A DNA stretch of 64,000 nt, taken from positions 541,006-605,005 of the forward strand of contig NZ_JAAZQL010000001.1 of NCBI RefSeq assembly GCF_012275515.1, given 5' to 3'. Below the pieces are notes generated by a model. It worked only from the letters and a program-made list of their open reading frames with translations, ran no database searches and was not told where the DNA came from. Position numbers and translations under genes: made by a program. The DNA comes from Novosphingobium sp. SG707. Lineage in GTDB: Bacteria; Pseudomonadota; Alphaproteobacteria; Sphingomonadales; Sphingomonadaceae. This document shows positions 35,384-43,683 of this stretch, piece by piece; position 1 is the stretch's first letter; the number at the start of each line of letters is the position of its first letter.

Positions 35384-36853
35384 ATGCTTCCCCATAATAT
35401 CAGGATTGCCCATCCCGACAGGATTTTCATTGGCGGCTCATGGGTCGCCTCGACCGGCGACCTCATGCTCGACATCGTTTCGCCCGACAGCGAGGAGATT
35501 GTGGCGCAGGTGGTCGATGGCACCAAGGCCGATATGGACCGCGCCGTGGCCGCCGCGCGCAAGGCATTCGATGAAGGGCCATGGCCGACGATGCCGCCCG
35601 CACAGCGCGGCGCGATGCTGCGCCGGATGGGCGAGGAACTGGAAAAGCGCCACCCCGAATTGGCCGCCGCATGGACATGGCAGGTGGGCGGACTGGCCAG
35701 CTTTGCGCCGATCATGACCGGCGGTTCCACTGCGCAATTGATGGCCATCGCGGGCTATGCCGACACCTTTCCCTTTGTCGAACAGCGCAAGGGAACGCAG
35801 GTGGACACGGTGGTCATCGCCCATGAACCGGCGGGCGTTTGCGCGGCCATTGCGCCGTGGAACGCGCCTTATGGCATCCTTGCCTCCAAAACCGCCTATG
35901 CGCTGGTGGCCGGTTGCACCGTCATCATGAAACCCGCGCCGGAAACGCCGCTTGAAGCCTATATCATGGCCGAGGCGGCGGAGGCGGCCGGACTGCCTGC
36001 GGGCGTGGTCAACATGGTGGCCGCGGGCCGAGAGGCCTCCGACCATCTGGTCTGCAATCCCGGCGTCGACAAGGTGACCTTCACCGGATCGACCGGCGCG
36101 GGCAAGCGCATCGGCGAGGTTTGCGCCGGCCGCATTGCCCGTTGCACGCTGGAACTGGGCGGGAAATCGGCGGCCATTGTCCGCGACGATTTCCCGATCG
36201 AGGCGGCCGCAGCCATTTTGGGCAATACGATCAGCGTCATGAGCGGACAGGTCTGCGCCATGCTGAGCCGTGCGATTGTCCCGCGCCATCGCCATGACGA
36301 ACTGGCCGATGCCATTGCCAGGGTGATGCAGGGCATCCGCGTGGGCCACAGCCATGATATGGAAACCCAGATGGGGCCGCTGGCCATGCAGCGCCAGTTG
36401 CACCGGGTGGAGGAATATATCGCCCTTGGCCGCCAAAGCGCCGATCTGGTCACGGGCGGATCGCGGCCCTCGCATCTCAACAAGGGCTATTTCCTTGAGC
36501 CCACGCTGTTTGCCAATGTCGACAATGCCAGCCGCATCGCGCAGGAGGAGATCTTCGGCCCGGTGCTCTGCCTGATCCCGGCCGACAGCGAGGAACACGC
36601 CATCGCCATCGCCAATGACAGCCATTACGGCCTCAATGGCTCCGTGCTGACCCAGGATGCCGAGGCGGCCTATCGCATCGCCCGCCGGATCCGCAGCGGC
36701 GGGGTGGGCCAGAACGGAATGCGCATGGAGTTTGGCCAGCCCTTTGGCGGTTTCAAGCAATCGGGCATCGGCCGCGAGGGCGGCCCCGAGGCGCTGGGCG
36801 CTTTTCTGGAAACCAAGACGATCCTGCTGGACGCGGCGCCGGCCGTTTTGTGA
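35384..36853 (+). CDS. Aldehyde dehydrogenase (second copy)
   Basis: A 489-aa enzyme with a strong ribosome site (GGAGGA) before the ATG. Motifs: AIAPWNAPYGILASKTAYAL, VIMKPAPETPLEAY, FTGSTGAGKRIGEVCAG, LELGGKSAAIV with the base Glu, the catalytic Cys in MSGQVCAMLSR, and EEIFGPVLCLIP. The sequence around the active Cys (VCAMLSR) is typical of the alcohol-pathway branch in actinobacteria and sphingomonads rather than of betaine aldehyde dehydrogenases. It is cotranscribed with the GMC gene and followed by a strong terminator. It should oxidise the GMC product. Confidence 0.92.
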   Translation: MLPHNIRIAHPDRIFIGGSWVASTGDLMLDIVSPDSEEIVAQVVDGTKADMDRAVAAARKAFDEGPWPTMPPAQRGAMLRRMGEELEKRHPELAAAWTWQVGGLASFAPIMTGGSTAQLMAIAGYADTFPFVEQRKGTQVDTVVIAHEPAGVCAAIAPWNAPYGILASKTAYALVAGCTVIMKPAPETPLEAYIMAEAAEAAGLPAGVVNMVAAGREASDHLVCNPGVDKVTFTGSTGAGKRIGEVCAGRIARCTLELGGKSAAIVRDDFPIEAAAAILGNTISVMSGQVCAMLSRAIVPRHRHDELADAIARVMQGIRVGHSHDMETQMGPLAMQRQLHRVEEYIALGRQSADLVTGGSRPSHLNKGYFLEPTLFANVDNASRIAQEEIFGPVLCLIPADSEEHAIAIANDSHYGLNGSVLTQDAEAAYRIARRIRSGGVGQNGMRMEFGQPFGGFKQSGIGREGGPEALGAFLETKTILLDAAPAVL

Positions 36854-36878
36854 TGAGGCGCTGAAGGAAGACAAAAAG

Positions 36879-36909
36879 AACCCCGCCGATCATAGGGTCG
36901 GCGGGGTTT
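36879..36909. terminator. Rho-independent terminator after the GMC-ALDH operon
   Basis: Arms AACCCCGCCGA (36879-36889) and TCGGCGGGGTT (36898-36908) form a perfect 11-bp stem with an 8-nt loop. It is preceded by an A run (AAAAAG) and followed by TTTC, so it can serve both the ALDH gene and the convergent sulfatase gene. Confidence 0.8.
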
Positions 36910-36951
36910 CAATCGGACTGGCGGCTCGGGGGCTTACCGGCCGCCTTGTCC

Positions 36952-39270
36952 TTACTTGCTGTCGATGCGGACCGATTTCACCTCGCAATCGCACAGGCGC
37001 GGGCCCTTGCGGTCATCGATGGCAGGGCGCCCGATGATGGCATCGCCGGTCACGATCTTGATGACGCGCGGGATCGGCGCGGCGGCGGCCTGTCGGCCGT
37101 CCACCAGCAGGGCAATCTGCTGCCCCTTGTCCAGCGGCGAGATGCGCACCGTGATTTCATGATTGCCCGGACCCAGAGCCTCGGCGGCGCGCAGCACACG
37201 GCGTTCCCGTTCACGGCCCGAAGGATCATAGGTGAAGACCGGCACGCCCTGATCCAGCGCCAGCCCATAACCGGCAAAGCGCGAACCCTGAACCAGAATC
37301 GGCCCGCTGTCCTTGCCGCCTCTGGTCGCGATGCTGGCCACGGTGGTCCAATTGGCGCTGAGTTCGGGGAAGGTCACCGCCGGATAGCGCGTGTCGCCCG
37401 GATAGAAGACATGCGAGGTGCCCCCGGTCAGGCCCGCCGGGCGGTATTTCTGGCTGATCCTGGTGAAGAAATCGGAGGACAGCGGATAGACGTTGAACCT
37501 TTTGGCCGCCCCGTCGAAATCGGCCTTCAATTCGGCCAGCTTGGCCGGATATTTCGCGGCCACATTCTCGGTCTGCGACGGATCCTTGTTCAGGTCATAG
37601 AGTTCCCAGTTCAACGTGTTGGGGTTGGTCTTGTTCGCCCCCCACGGATCCCACGGGACATCGGTGCTCGCCATCCAGCCGTCCTTGTAATAGGCGCGGC
37701 TGCCCAGCATCTCGAAATATTGCTCGCGGTGCCGGCCGGGGGCCTTGGGCTGATCGAACGTATAGGCCATCGAACTGCCGTCCAGCGGCAATTGCGGCAC
37801 GCCGTCCACCTCGGCGGGGGGCTGAATGCCGATGGCCTCGTAGATGGTTGGGGCGATATCGATGACATGGCCGAACTGCGTGCGCATCCCGCCCTTGTCC
37901 TTGATCCGCGCGGGCCATGAAATGACCATGCCGTTGCGTGTGCCGCCCAGATGCGAGGCCACCGTCTTGCCCCATGGATAGGGGGTGTTGGTGGCATAGG
38001 CCCAGCCGACAGGATAATTGCCGAAACTGTCCTCGGTGCCCAGCTTGTCGATCTGTTTGACGAGATTTTCGGCCGTTTCATGAATTCCGGCAAAAGCCGA
38101 ATAGGCATTGATCGATCCATCCATGTTGTGCAGCGCGCCGCCATTGTCGCCTTGGATGAAGACGATCATCGTATTGTCCAATTGCCCCGTTTCGCGCAGC
38201 CGCTCGAGGATGCGGCCAAACTGGAAATCGAAATAGGCTAGTTGCGCGGCGGCAATTTCCATCATCCGCGCATAGAGCCGCTTTTGATCGGCGCTGAGCG
38301 TGCTCCATGCGGGCACATCGCGCAGCGGCGGGGCCAGTTTGGCATTGGCGGGGATCACGCCCATCGCCTTCTGGCGGGCAAAGATCAGGCGGCGCGCCTC
38401 GTCCCAGCCCATGTCGAACTGGCCCTTGAACTTGTCTACCCATTCCTTGGGCGCCTGTTGGGGGCCGTGCATCGCACCTGTGGCCAGATACATGAAAAAG
38501 GGCTTGTCGCTTTGCTGACCATGGGTGGATGAGAGCCATTCCAGCGCATGGTTGGTCATATCCTTGTCGAACCAGTAATTCTCGTCCCTTGGATCGCGGC
38601 GTATCGAATTGCGGTTTTCGATCAGCGTGGGATTGACCTGATCCACACCTGCGCCGTTGAAGCCGTAGAAATAGTCAAAACCCATGCCGTTGGGCCACCG
38701 GGCATAGGGGCCATTGGGGCCGGTTTCCCAGTCGGGCGTATTATGGTTCTTGCCATACCACGAGGTGACATAGCCGTTGTCCTGCAGGATCCGCCCCATC
38801 GTGGCGGCGGTGGCCGGGATCACCGAAGTGTAGCCGGGCGCGTCTACCGAAACATTCGAGATCGAACCATTGCCCACCGTATGGTGGTTGCGCCCCGTCA
38901 GCAGCGAGGCGCGGGTGGAGGAGCACATGGCGGTGGTATGAAATTGCGTGTATTTCAGGCCATTGGCGGCAACGGCATCCAGATTGGGCGTGGGGATCAG
39001 CCCGCCGAACGTGCTTGAGGCGCCAAAGCCGACATCATCGGTCATCACCAGAAGCACATTGGGCGCATTGGCAGGCGCGCGCTTGGGGCTGGGATAATAG
39101 CGCCAATTGCCATGGGCATCGGCCACGGGGATCTGCTCTTGCTGTGCCATTGCCTGGGGCGCGGCGAGCGGCAGGCCGCCCGCCAGCGCGAGGGCCACCC
39201 CCGCCTTGCAGGCATGGCCCATGATGCGGCGCAAACGCTGCCGCATGCGAATATTCCTGTCGCCTGACAT
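36952..39270 (-). CDS. Exported arylsulfatase (type I, formylglycine-dependent)
   Basis: The ATG at 39270 (GGGAGA upstream) gives 772 aa with a signal region ending PQAMAQQEQ. The metal-binding start NVLLVMTDDVGFGASSTFGG, the formylglycine motif MCSSTRASLLTGR (Cys is converted to formylglycine, C-x-S-x-R), the following NHHTVGNGSIS, and VIFIQGDNGG-type metal ligands (MIVFIQGDNGGALHN) identify a type I sulfatase. The length and order match the large arylsulfatases that act on small aryl or alkyl sulfate esters in the periplasm. It is divergent from a LysR gene. A formylglycine-generating enzyme is not in this window. Release of a phenol or alcohol for the nearby oxidases is possible. Confidence 0.9.
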   Translation of the reverse strand: MSGDRNIRMRQRLRRIMGHACKAGVALALAGGLPLAAPQAMAQQEQIPVADAHGNWRYYPSPKRAPANAPNVLLVMTDDVGFGASSTFGGLIPTPNLDAVAANGLKYTQFHTTAMCSSTRASLLTGRNHHTVGNGSISNVSVDAPGYTSVIPATAATMGRILQDNGYVTSWYGKNHNTPDWETGPNGPYARWPNGMGFDYFYGFNGAGVDQVNPTLIENRNSIRRDPRDENYWFDKDMTNHALEWLSSTHGQQSDKPFFMYLATGAMHGPQQAPKEWVDKFKGQFDMGWDEARRLIFARQKAMGVIPANAKLAPPLRDVPAWSTLSADQKRLYARMMEIAAAQLAYFDFQFGRILERLRETGQLDNTMIVFIQGDNGGALHNMDGSINAYSAFAGIHETAENLVKQIDKLGTEDSFGNYPVGWAYATNTPYPWGKTVASHLGGTRNGMVISWPARIKDKGGMRTQFGHVIDIAPTIYEAIGIQPPAEVDGVPQLPLDGSSMAYTFDQPKAPGRHREQYFEMLGSRAYYKDGWMASTDVPWDPWGANKTNPNTLNWELYDLNKDPSQTENVAAKYPAKLAELKADFDGAAKRFNVYPLSSDFFTRISQKYRPAGLTGGTSHVFYPGDTRYPAVTFPELSANWTTVASIATRGGKDSGPILVQGSRFAGYGLALDQGVPVFTYDPSGRERERRVLRAAEALGPGNHEITVRISPLDKGQQIALLVDGRQAAAAPIPRVIKIVTGDAIIGRPAIDDRKGPRLCDCEVKSVRIDSK

Positions 39271-39345
39271 CCAATTCTCCCATTGTCCTTGTTCTTTGCC
39301 TTGCCCGGATCGCAGCAAGGGCGTTGCAAAGCAACGGATCATGAG

Positions 39346-39373
39346 GCTATAAGTTATAGCAGAAAGGCTATAA
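39346..39373. promoter_or_regulatory. Triple GCTATAA repeat operator between sulfatase and LysR genes
   Basis: GCTATAA (39346-39352), TTATAGC (39354-39360) and GCTATAA (39367-39373) make one 15-bp palindrome and one dyad TTATAGC-N6-GCTATAA in the 106-bp divergent gap. The second fits the T-N11-A shape of LysR boxes and lies 3 bp from the LysR start codon, as expected for autoregulation plus sulfatase control. A further GTTGC-AAA-GCAAC dyad is at 39323-39335. Confidence 0.6.
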
Positions 39374-39376
39374 TTG

Positions 39377-40270
39377 ATGCGCTTCACCTTCCGCCAGCTT
39401 GAGATCTTTGTCGAAGTGGCCAAGGATGAGAACTTCCGCCTTTCCGCCGACCGGCTGGGCATCAGCCAGCCCACGATCAGCAACCACATCCGGGCTTTGG
39501 AAGAACGCGCCGGGGGCAAGCTGTTTGACCGGCGGCGCGGGTCTGCCGCCCGTCTGCTGCCGCTGGGCCGCGAATTGCTGGTCGAGGCGCGCAAATTGCT
39601 GAACAGCGCCGACAAGGTGGCGCGGGCAGGGCAGAACAGCGGCCCGCCGATACAGACGTTGAAGGTCGCCGCGGGCGATTTCATCCTCGATTATGTGCTG
39701 AGACCCGCGCTCAAGGATTATCACCGCCTGGAAGGCGTGCCCGACATTGAATTGATCGCGGCCACGCCGGGGCGGACCATGACAGCCATGCTGGATGAAG
39801 GCATGGCCGATATCTGCTTTTTCACCGGCGCGGCGCCCGATGAGCCGGGGATGCGGGCGGAACGGCTCTGTGCGGTATCCGTCGGACTCTATGCCTCGCC
39901 CGCTCTGGCGCAGACTGTGGCCGCCGCCGAGCGGCTGGATGATGCGCCGTTCATTCTGGCCGCGCAGAATTCGCCCACGGACCGCTGGTTCATGACGGTT
40001 CTGGGCGGGCTGGGCATTGCCCCGCGCCATGTTGCGGCGCGATCACAATATCCCGATGTCATCCTCGAACTGGTCTGCGCGGGCAAGGGCATCGGCCTGC
40101 TGTTCGATGACATGGCCAGGCCGCGCGCGGCGGCAGGGCAATTGCTGCGCCTGCCGCTGCGTGTGCCATCCAGCCACCGCTATATGGTCTTTGCCCGAAA
40201 CTTCACCGATCCGGGCGTTCTGCGGTCCATTGCCTTTCTGCGCAAGACCGTCAGAACGCTCGGCGGCTGA
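39377..40270 (+). CDS. LysR-family transcriptional regulator (sulfatase-linked)
   Basis: A 297-aa protein from the ATG at 39377. The N-terminal helix-turn-helix is textbook: FTFRQLEIFVEVAKDENFRL, then SADRLGISQPTISNHIRALE. The effector domain follows from about residue 92. It is divergent from the arylsulfatase and probably activates it. LysR regulators of sulfatases commonly respond to sulfur supply or to the sulfate ester. The 3' end lies 10 bp from the convergent ALDH gene. Confidence 0.92.
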   Translation: MRFTFRQLEIFVEVAKDENFRLSADRLGISQPTISNHIRALEERAGGKLFDRRRGSAARLLPLGRELLVEARKLLNSADKVARAGQNSGPPIQTLKVAAGDFILDYVLRPALKDYHRLEGVPDIELIAATPGRTMTAMLDEGMADICFFTGAAPDEPGMRAERLCAVSVGLYASPALAQTVAAAERLDDAPFILAAQNSPTDRWFMTVLGGLGIAPRHVAARSQYPDVILELVCAGKGIGLLFDDMARPRAAAGQLLRLPLRVPSSHRYMVFARNFTDPGVLRSIAFLRKTVRTLGG

Positions 40271-40280
40271 TCCCTGCGCG

Positions 40281-41699
40281 TCAGTCGAGCGCCAGTTCGA
40301 CCGCGTTGATGATATGGGCCTGCGTGTATTCATGCAGCCCCGCCTGACCCAGTTCGGCGCCAAGGCCGGATTTCTTCGATCCGCGGAAGGGCAGCGTGGC
40401 GTCGATGGCCAGATGCTGGTTCACCCAGACCGTGCCCGCATCGACGCGGCGGGCAATGTCCATCGCGGCCTGCGTGTCGCGGCTCCACACCGTGCCTGCA
40501 AGGCCATATTCGGAATCGTTGGCGCGGGCGACCACATCGTCCACTTCGGAGAATTTGAGCACGGGCAGCACCGGCCCGAACTGTTCCTCGCGCACCAGCG
40601 GCGCATCATCGGGCAGATCGGCAATGATCGTGGGCGGAATGAAATAGCCCGGACGGTCGGGCAACTGGCCGCCCGCCAGCACCCGGCCCTGCGCCACGGC
40701 ATCCTCCAGCAGGCCCTTGACCTTTTCATACTGCATGCGGTTCTGCACCGGGCCGATGGTCACGCCCTGCTTGCTGCCGTCATCCACCACGGCGGCTTCG
40801 GCCAGCTTGGCGATCGAGGCGCAGAATTCCTCATAGATCGATTCATGGACATAGGCCCGCTTGATCGCCACGCAGATCTGGCCCGCGTTCATCATCGCGC
40901 CCTGAAACACCTTGGCGGCGGCCACATCGGGCGGCACATCGCCCATCACGATGGCCGCGTCATTGCCGCCCAGCTCGAGCGTCACGCGCTTGATGCCATC
41001 GGCGGCCGAAGCCATCACCTTGCTGCCGGTGCCAGTCGATCCGGTAAAGGCGATCTTGGCGATATCGGGATGCGAGGTCAGCGCGCCGCCCAGCTCGTTC
41101 TGGTCGCAGATCACGTTGAACACACCGGCGGGCAGGATTTCGGCGGCCAGTTCGGCAAAGAGCAGCGTGGTCAGCGGCGTGGTGGGCGCGGGCTTGGCCA
41201 CCATGCAATTGCCTGTGACCAGACAGGGGCCCAGCTTGTTCATCAGCAGGATGACCGGGAAATTCCAGGGCGTGATCGCCGCCACCACGCCCAGCGGGGT
41301 GCGATGCTCGATCACGGTGTTGCCGCCATCCTGACGCATGATCTTTTCGGGCGCGCGCATTTCGGCAAAGGCACGCAGGACAAAGGTCGAGCCGATGATC
41401 TCATATTCGGCCTGATGCAGCGGCTTGCCCTGTTCGGCGGTCAACAGGCGGGCGAATTCGTCCTTGCGCTCCATCAGCGCATCGGCAAGCCGCAGGACAT
41501 AGGCCGCACGATCCTCATAGCTGCGCGCCGACCACGCCGGAAAGGCCGCCTTGGCCGCGGCGATCGCCTGATCGAGCTGGGCGCGGTCGGCCTTGGGGCA
41601 GGCGGCAACCACTTCCTCGCTGGCGGGGTTGAGCACATCGAAACTGGTGGCGCCCTCGACCTGTCGGCCGTTGATCAGAAGCTTGAAGGTTTTGTCCAT
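40281..41699 (-). CDS. Aldehyde dehydrogenase (third copy)
   Basis: The ATG at 41699 with GGAGAG 8 bp upstream gives 472 aa; the frame stays open further upstream but without a ribosome site. Motifs: ITPWNFPVILLMNKLGPCL, KPAPTTPL, FTGSTGTGSKVMASAA, LELGGNDAAIVMGD with the base Glu, the catalytic Cys in NAGQICVAIKR, and EEQFGPVLPVLKF. The GND (rather than GKS) after the Glu and the short length place it near the GabD/AldA-like and vanillin-dehydrogenase-like branches. It is divergent from a MarR gene across a 149-bp gap holding an ATGTAT-N7-ATACAA site. Confidence 0.92.
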   Translation of the reverse strand: MDKTFKLLINGRQVEGATSFDVLNPASEEVVAACPKADRAQLDQAIAAAKAAFPAWSARSYEDRAAYVLRLADALMERKDEFARLLTAEQGKPLHQAEYEIIGSTFVLRAFAEMRAPEKIMRQDGGNTVIEHRTPLGVVAAITPWNFPVILLMNKLGPCLVTGNCMVAKPAPTTPLTTLLFAELAAEILPAGVFNVICDQNELGGALTSHPDIAKIAFTGSTGTGSKVMASAADGIKRVTLELGGNDAAIVMGDVPPDVAAAKVFQGAMMNAGQICVAIKRAYVHESIYEEFCASIAKLAEAAVVDDGSKQGVTIGPVQNRMQYEKVKGLLEDAVAQGRVLAGGQLPDRPGYFIPPTIIADLPDDAPLVREEQFGPVLPVLKFSEVDDVVARANDSEYGLAGTVWSRDTQAAMDIARRVDAGTVWVNQHLAIDATLPFRGSKKSGLGAELGQAGLHEYTQAHIINAVELALD

Positions 41700-41768
41700 G
41701 AGGTCTCTCCATTGCCCGCTTTTTGATTCCGCCTTTTGCGCGGGACGATTGTGCGGTTGATGGGGTTT

Positions 41769-41787
41769 ATGTATGCTAAGGATACAA
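41769..41787. promoter_or_regulatory. Inverted repeat ATGTAT-N7-ATACAA between ALDH and MarR genes
   Basis: The arms ATGTAT (41769-41774) and ATACAA (41782-41787) are separated by GCTAAGG, repeating the layout of the 28335 site. On the minus strand TTGCAG and TACATA, 17 bp apart, give a candidate ALDH promoter whose -10 is inside the repeat. The adjacent MarR protein is the likeliest ligand. Confidence 0.5.
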
Positions 41788-41848
41788 TCTCTGCAATGGT
41801 TGATCTGGTCCAAATCATAATGCGAGGGGGGAGGAGAGGGGAGACAGG

Positions 41849-42280
41849 ATGCAGGATCTTGAGAAATCATTCGGCTATCAGCTCCGCCTGCTGCATCTGG
41901 AGGCCGATCGCCGCGCCCGTCAGGCGCTGGACGCCTTTGGCATGACGCCCGCGCGTGTCACGGCGCTGCTGGTGATTGCCGCGCATACGGGGTGCACGCA
42001 AACGGCGCTGGGCGAAGCGCTCTCGATCAACCGGGCCAGCGCCATGAAGATGGTCAATGCGCTGGAAACATTGGGCTTGGTCTCGCGCGAGCCTGCCGCC
42101 GATCCGCGCGCCCATGCCCTGACCTTGACGGCGGCCGGGGGGAAAGCGCTGGATGCCATGCTTGACGCGTTGCGCAAGGCCGATGAGGAGATGCTGGCCC
42201 CGCTCAGCCCCGAGGCGCGGCAGGATCTGCTTGCGACGATTCGCCTGCTGGCGGTTCAGGCAGGCAGGGGGGCGGGCTGA
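41849..42280 (+). CDS. MarR-family transcriptional regulator
   Basis: A 143-aa single-domain regulator of standard MarR length. The winged helix is at about residues 30-95: MTPARVTALLVIAAHTGCTQTALGEAL, NRASAMKMVNALETLG and the wing SREPAADPRAHALTLTAAG. It is divergent from the third ALDH and its last 25 bp overlap the convergent AAHS transporter gene. It is small enough to act as a simple dimeric repressor of the ALDH, releasing on an aromatic acid or aldehyde. It may also act on the second site with the same layout 13 kb away. Confidence 0.9.
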   Translation: MQDLEKSFGYQLRLLHLEADRRARQALDAFGMTPARVTALLVIAAHTGCTQTALGEALSINRASAMKMVNALETLGLVSREPAADPRAHALTLTAAGGKALDAMLDALRKADEEMLAPLSPEARQDLLATIRLLAVQAGRGAG

Positions 42281-43503
42281 TTTTCCTCCCGCCGATGGCC
42301 GAAATGCGCAATGGCCAGAACCCACAGCAGGCACAGGCCCAGCCCCAGCATTGTGCCGGTCAGAAACGAGCCGACGCCGCTGTCCACGGCGAGCAGCCAT
42401 CCCCCGGCCAAAGGCCCGGCAATCGCCCCGATGCGGGTCACCGCGATCGACACTCCGATATAGCTGGAAAGCAGGCGCTGCGGATAGAAGATCACCCCGA
42501 AAAGCGTGATGGCCACATGCGCGCCTGATACGCCCATGCCCAGAGCCAGAACCGTGGCCGCCCATACCGGCGCCGAAAGACCCGGCACAAACATGATGCC
42601 CAAGGTCATCAGCGCCAGCCCATAGCCGCAGAGAAAAGCGCGAACCGGCCGGTTCTTGTCGATCAGATAGGCAAAGACAAACCCGCCAAAAATGCCGCCC
42701 AACTGGAACAGCCCGCTCATTCGCGCCGCCGCATCCAGCGAAACCCCCGCACGCGGCAGCAGCGTGGGCAGCCAGTTGATGAGCAGGTAGAGCAGGAAAG
42801 TGTTGGCGGTGCCCAGTCCGATCAGCAGCACGGTTTTGAACAGATGTTCCCGCGAAAGCAATTCGCGCAGCGGCAGACCCGCCCCGCCTTGCTGCGCCTG
42901 TTCGGCCGTCTGACCATTGGTGGCGGGCAGCAGCAGGCGCAAGGCCAGACTGCAAAACACTGTCAGCGCGGCCACCGCCAGAAACAGCGCCTGCCAATGG
43001 CCGATCCGCACCAGCGGGGCCATCAGGAAACCGGCGAGCACCCCGCCCACGGGAATGGCCGTATTGACCGCCGCCAGAATGCGCGACCGCCCGGCCACCG
43101 GCGCGATCTGCACCACGCAGGCCGTGACATTGGGCAGGCAGGCGCCCAGCCCGAGGCCGGTCATGAACCGCCAGAAAATCAGAACCCCCATTGAGCCCGA
43201 AAAGGCCGTGGCCCCGCTTGCCAGCGCCGCCACCAGACCTGCGATCCATATCATCCGCCGCCGCCCGACCTTTTCGCCCAGCGGCGCCAGCGCCACCGCC
43301 GCCAGCCCCACGCCGATCACGATGGCCGACAGGCTGAGCGCGAAGGCGGACGCAGGCATCCCCCAGGCCGCGCTGATACGCGGCACGGCCAGTGGCATGG
43401 AGGCCAGATCAAGCCCTTCGATCAGCATGAAAAGGGCGCAGAATATCAGCGTGACGAGGATGCGCCCGGTTAAGGGCGGCGTTTGGCTTTGTGCGGCGGT
43501 CAT
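42256..43503 (-). CDS. MFS transporter, aromatic acid:H+ symporter (AAHS)-like
   Basis: A 415-aa carrier. Helix 1 and the helix 2-3 loop carry the AAHS patterns LIEGLDLASMPLAVPRIS and LAPLGEKVGRRRMIWIAGL, and the later helix 5-6 region has NTAIPVGGVLAG. AAHS carriers such as PcaK, VanK and BenK import benzoate, vanillate or protocatechuate. The gene is divergent from the PQQ alcohol dehydrogenase with a 180-bp gap that holds a long palindrome. The combination fits uptake of an aromatic acid formed or found outside the cell. The substrate cannot be deduced from the sequence. Confidence 0.85.
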   Translation of the reverse strand: MTAAQSQTPPLTGRILVTLIFCALFMLIEGLDLASMPLAVPRISAAWGMPASAFALSLSAIVIGVGLAAVALAPLGEKVGRRRMIWIAGLVAALASGATAFSGSMGVLIFWRFMTGLGLGACLPNVTACVVQIAPVAGRSRILAAVNTAIPVGGVLAGFLMAPLVRIGHWQALFLAVAALTVFCSLALRLLLPATNGQTAEQAQQGGAGLPLRELLSREHLFKTVLLIGLGTANTFLLYLLINWLPTLLPRAGVSLDAAARMSGLFQLGGIFGGFVFAYLIDKNRPVRAFLCGYGLALMTLGIMFVPGLSAPVWAATVLALGMGVSGAHVAITLFGVIFYPQRLLSSYIGVSIAVTRIGAIAGPLAGGWLLAVDSGVGSFLTGTMLGLGLCLLWVLAIAHFGHRREENQPAPLPA

Positions 43504-43575
43504 ATTGTCTCTCCCGCCCGCAGACTAGGGCCTGGACGGCAAGGAGACAACGGGGCGCCCCCACGAGAGATCGAG

Positions 43576-43611
43576 GCACTATGTGATCGTGTTTTCACTA
43601 TCACATAGTGC
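43576..43611. promoter_or_regulatory. Long inverted repeat between the AAHS carrier and PQQ dehydrogenase genes
   Basis: Perfect 12-bp arms GCACTATGTGAT (43576-43587) and ATCACATAGTGC (43600-43611) flank CGTGTTTTCACT, itself a small GTG-TTTT-CAC dyad. It lies in a divergent gap, 73 bp from the upstream ATG of the dehydrogenase and 73 bp from the carrier start, so it is more likely an operator for both genes than a terminator, although ATTTTTTCCC follows it. Confidence 0.6.
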
Positions 43612-43683
43612 TGATTTTTTCCCTATCCACCCCGTTCAATTGCGCACAGACTGGCATGAAAGAATAAGCCCCGGCGGGGCCAA

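Noticed and set aside
43588..43620. The 43576 hairpin plus following T run as an intrinsic terminator.
   Set aside because: It lies between divergent start codons, not after a stop; the stem is AT-rich for a terminator. An operator is the better reading, though not proven.
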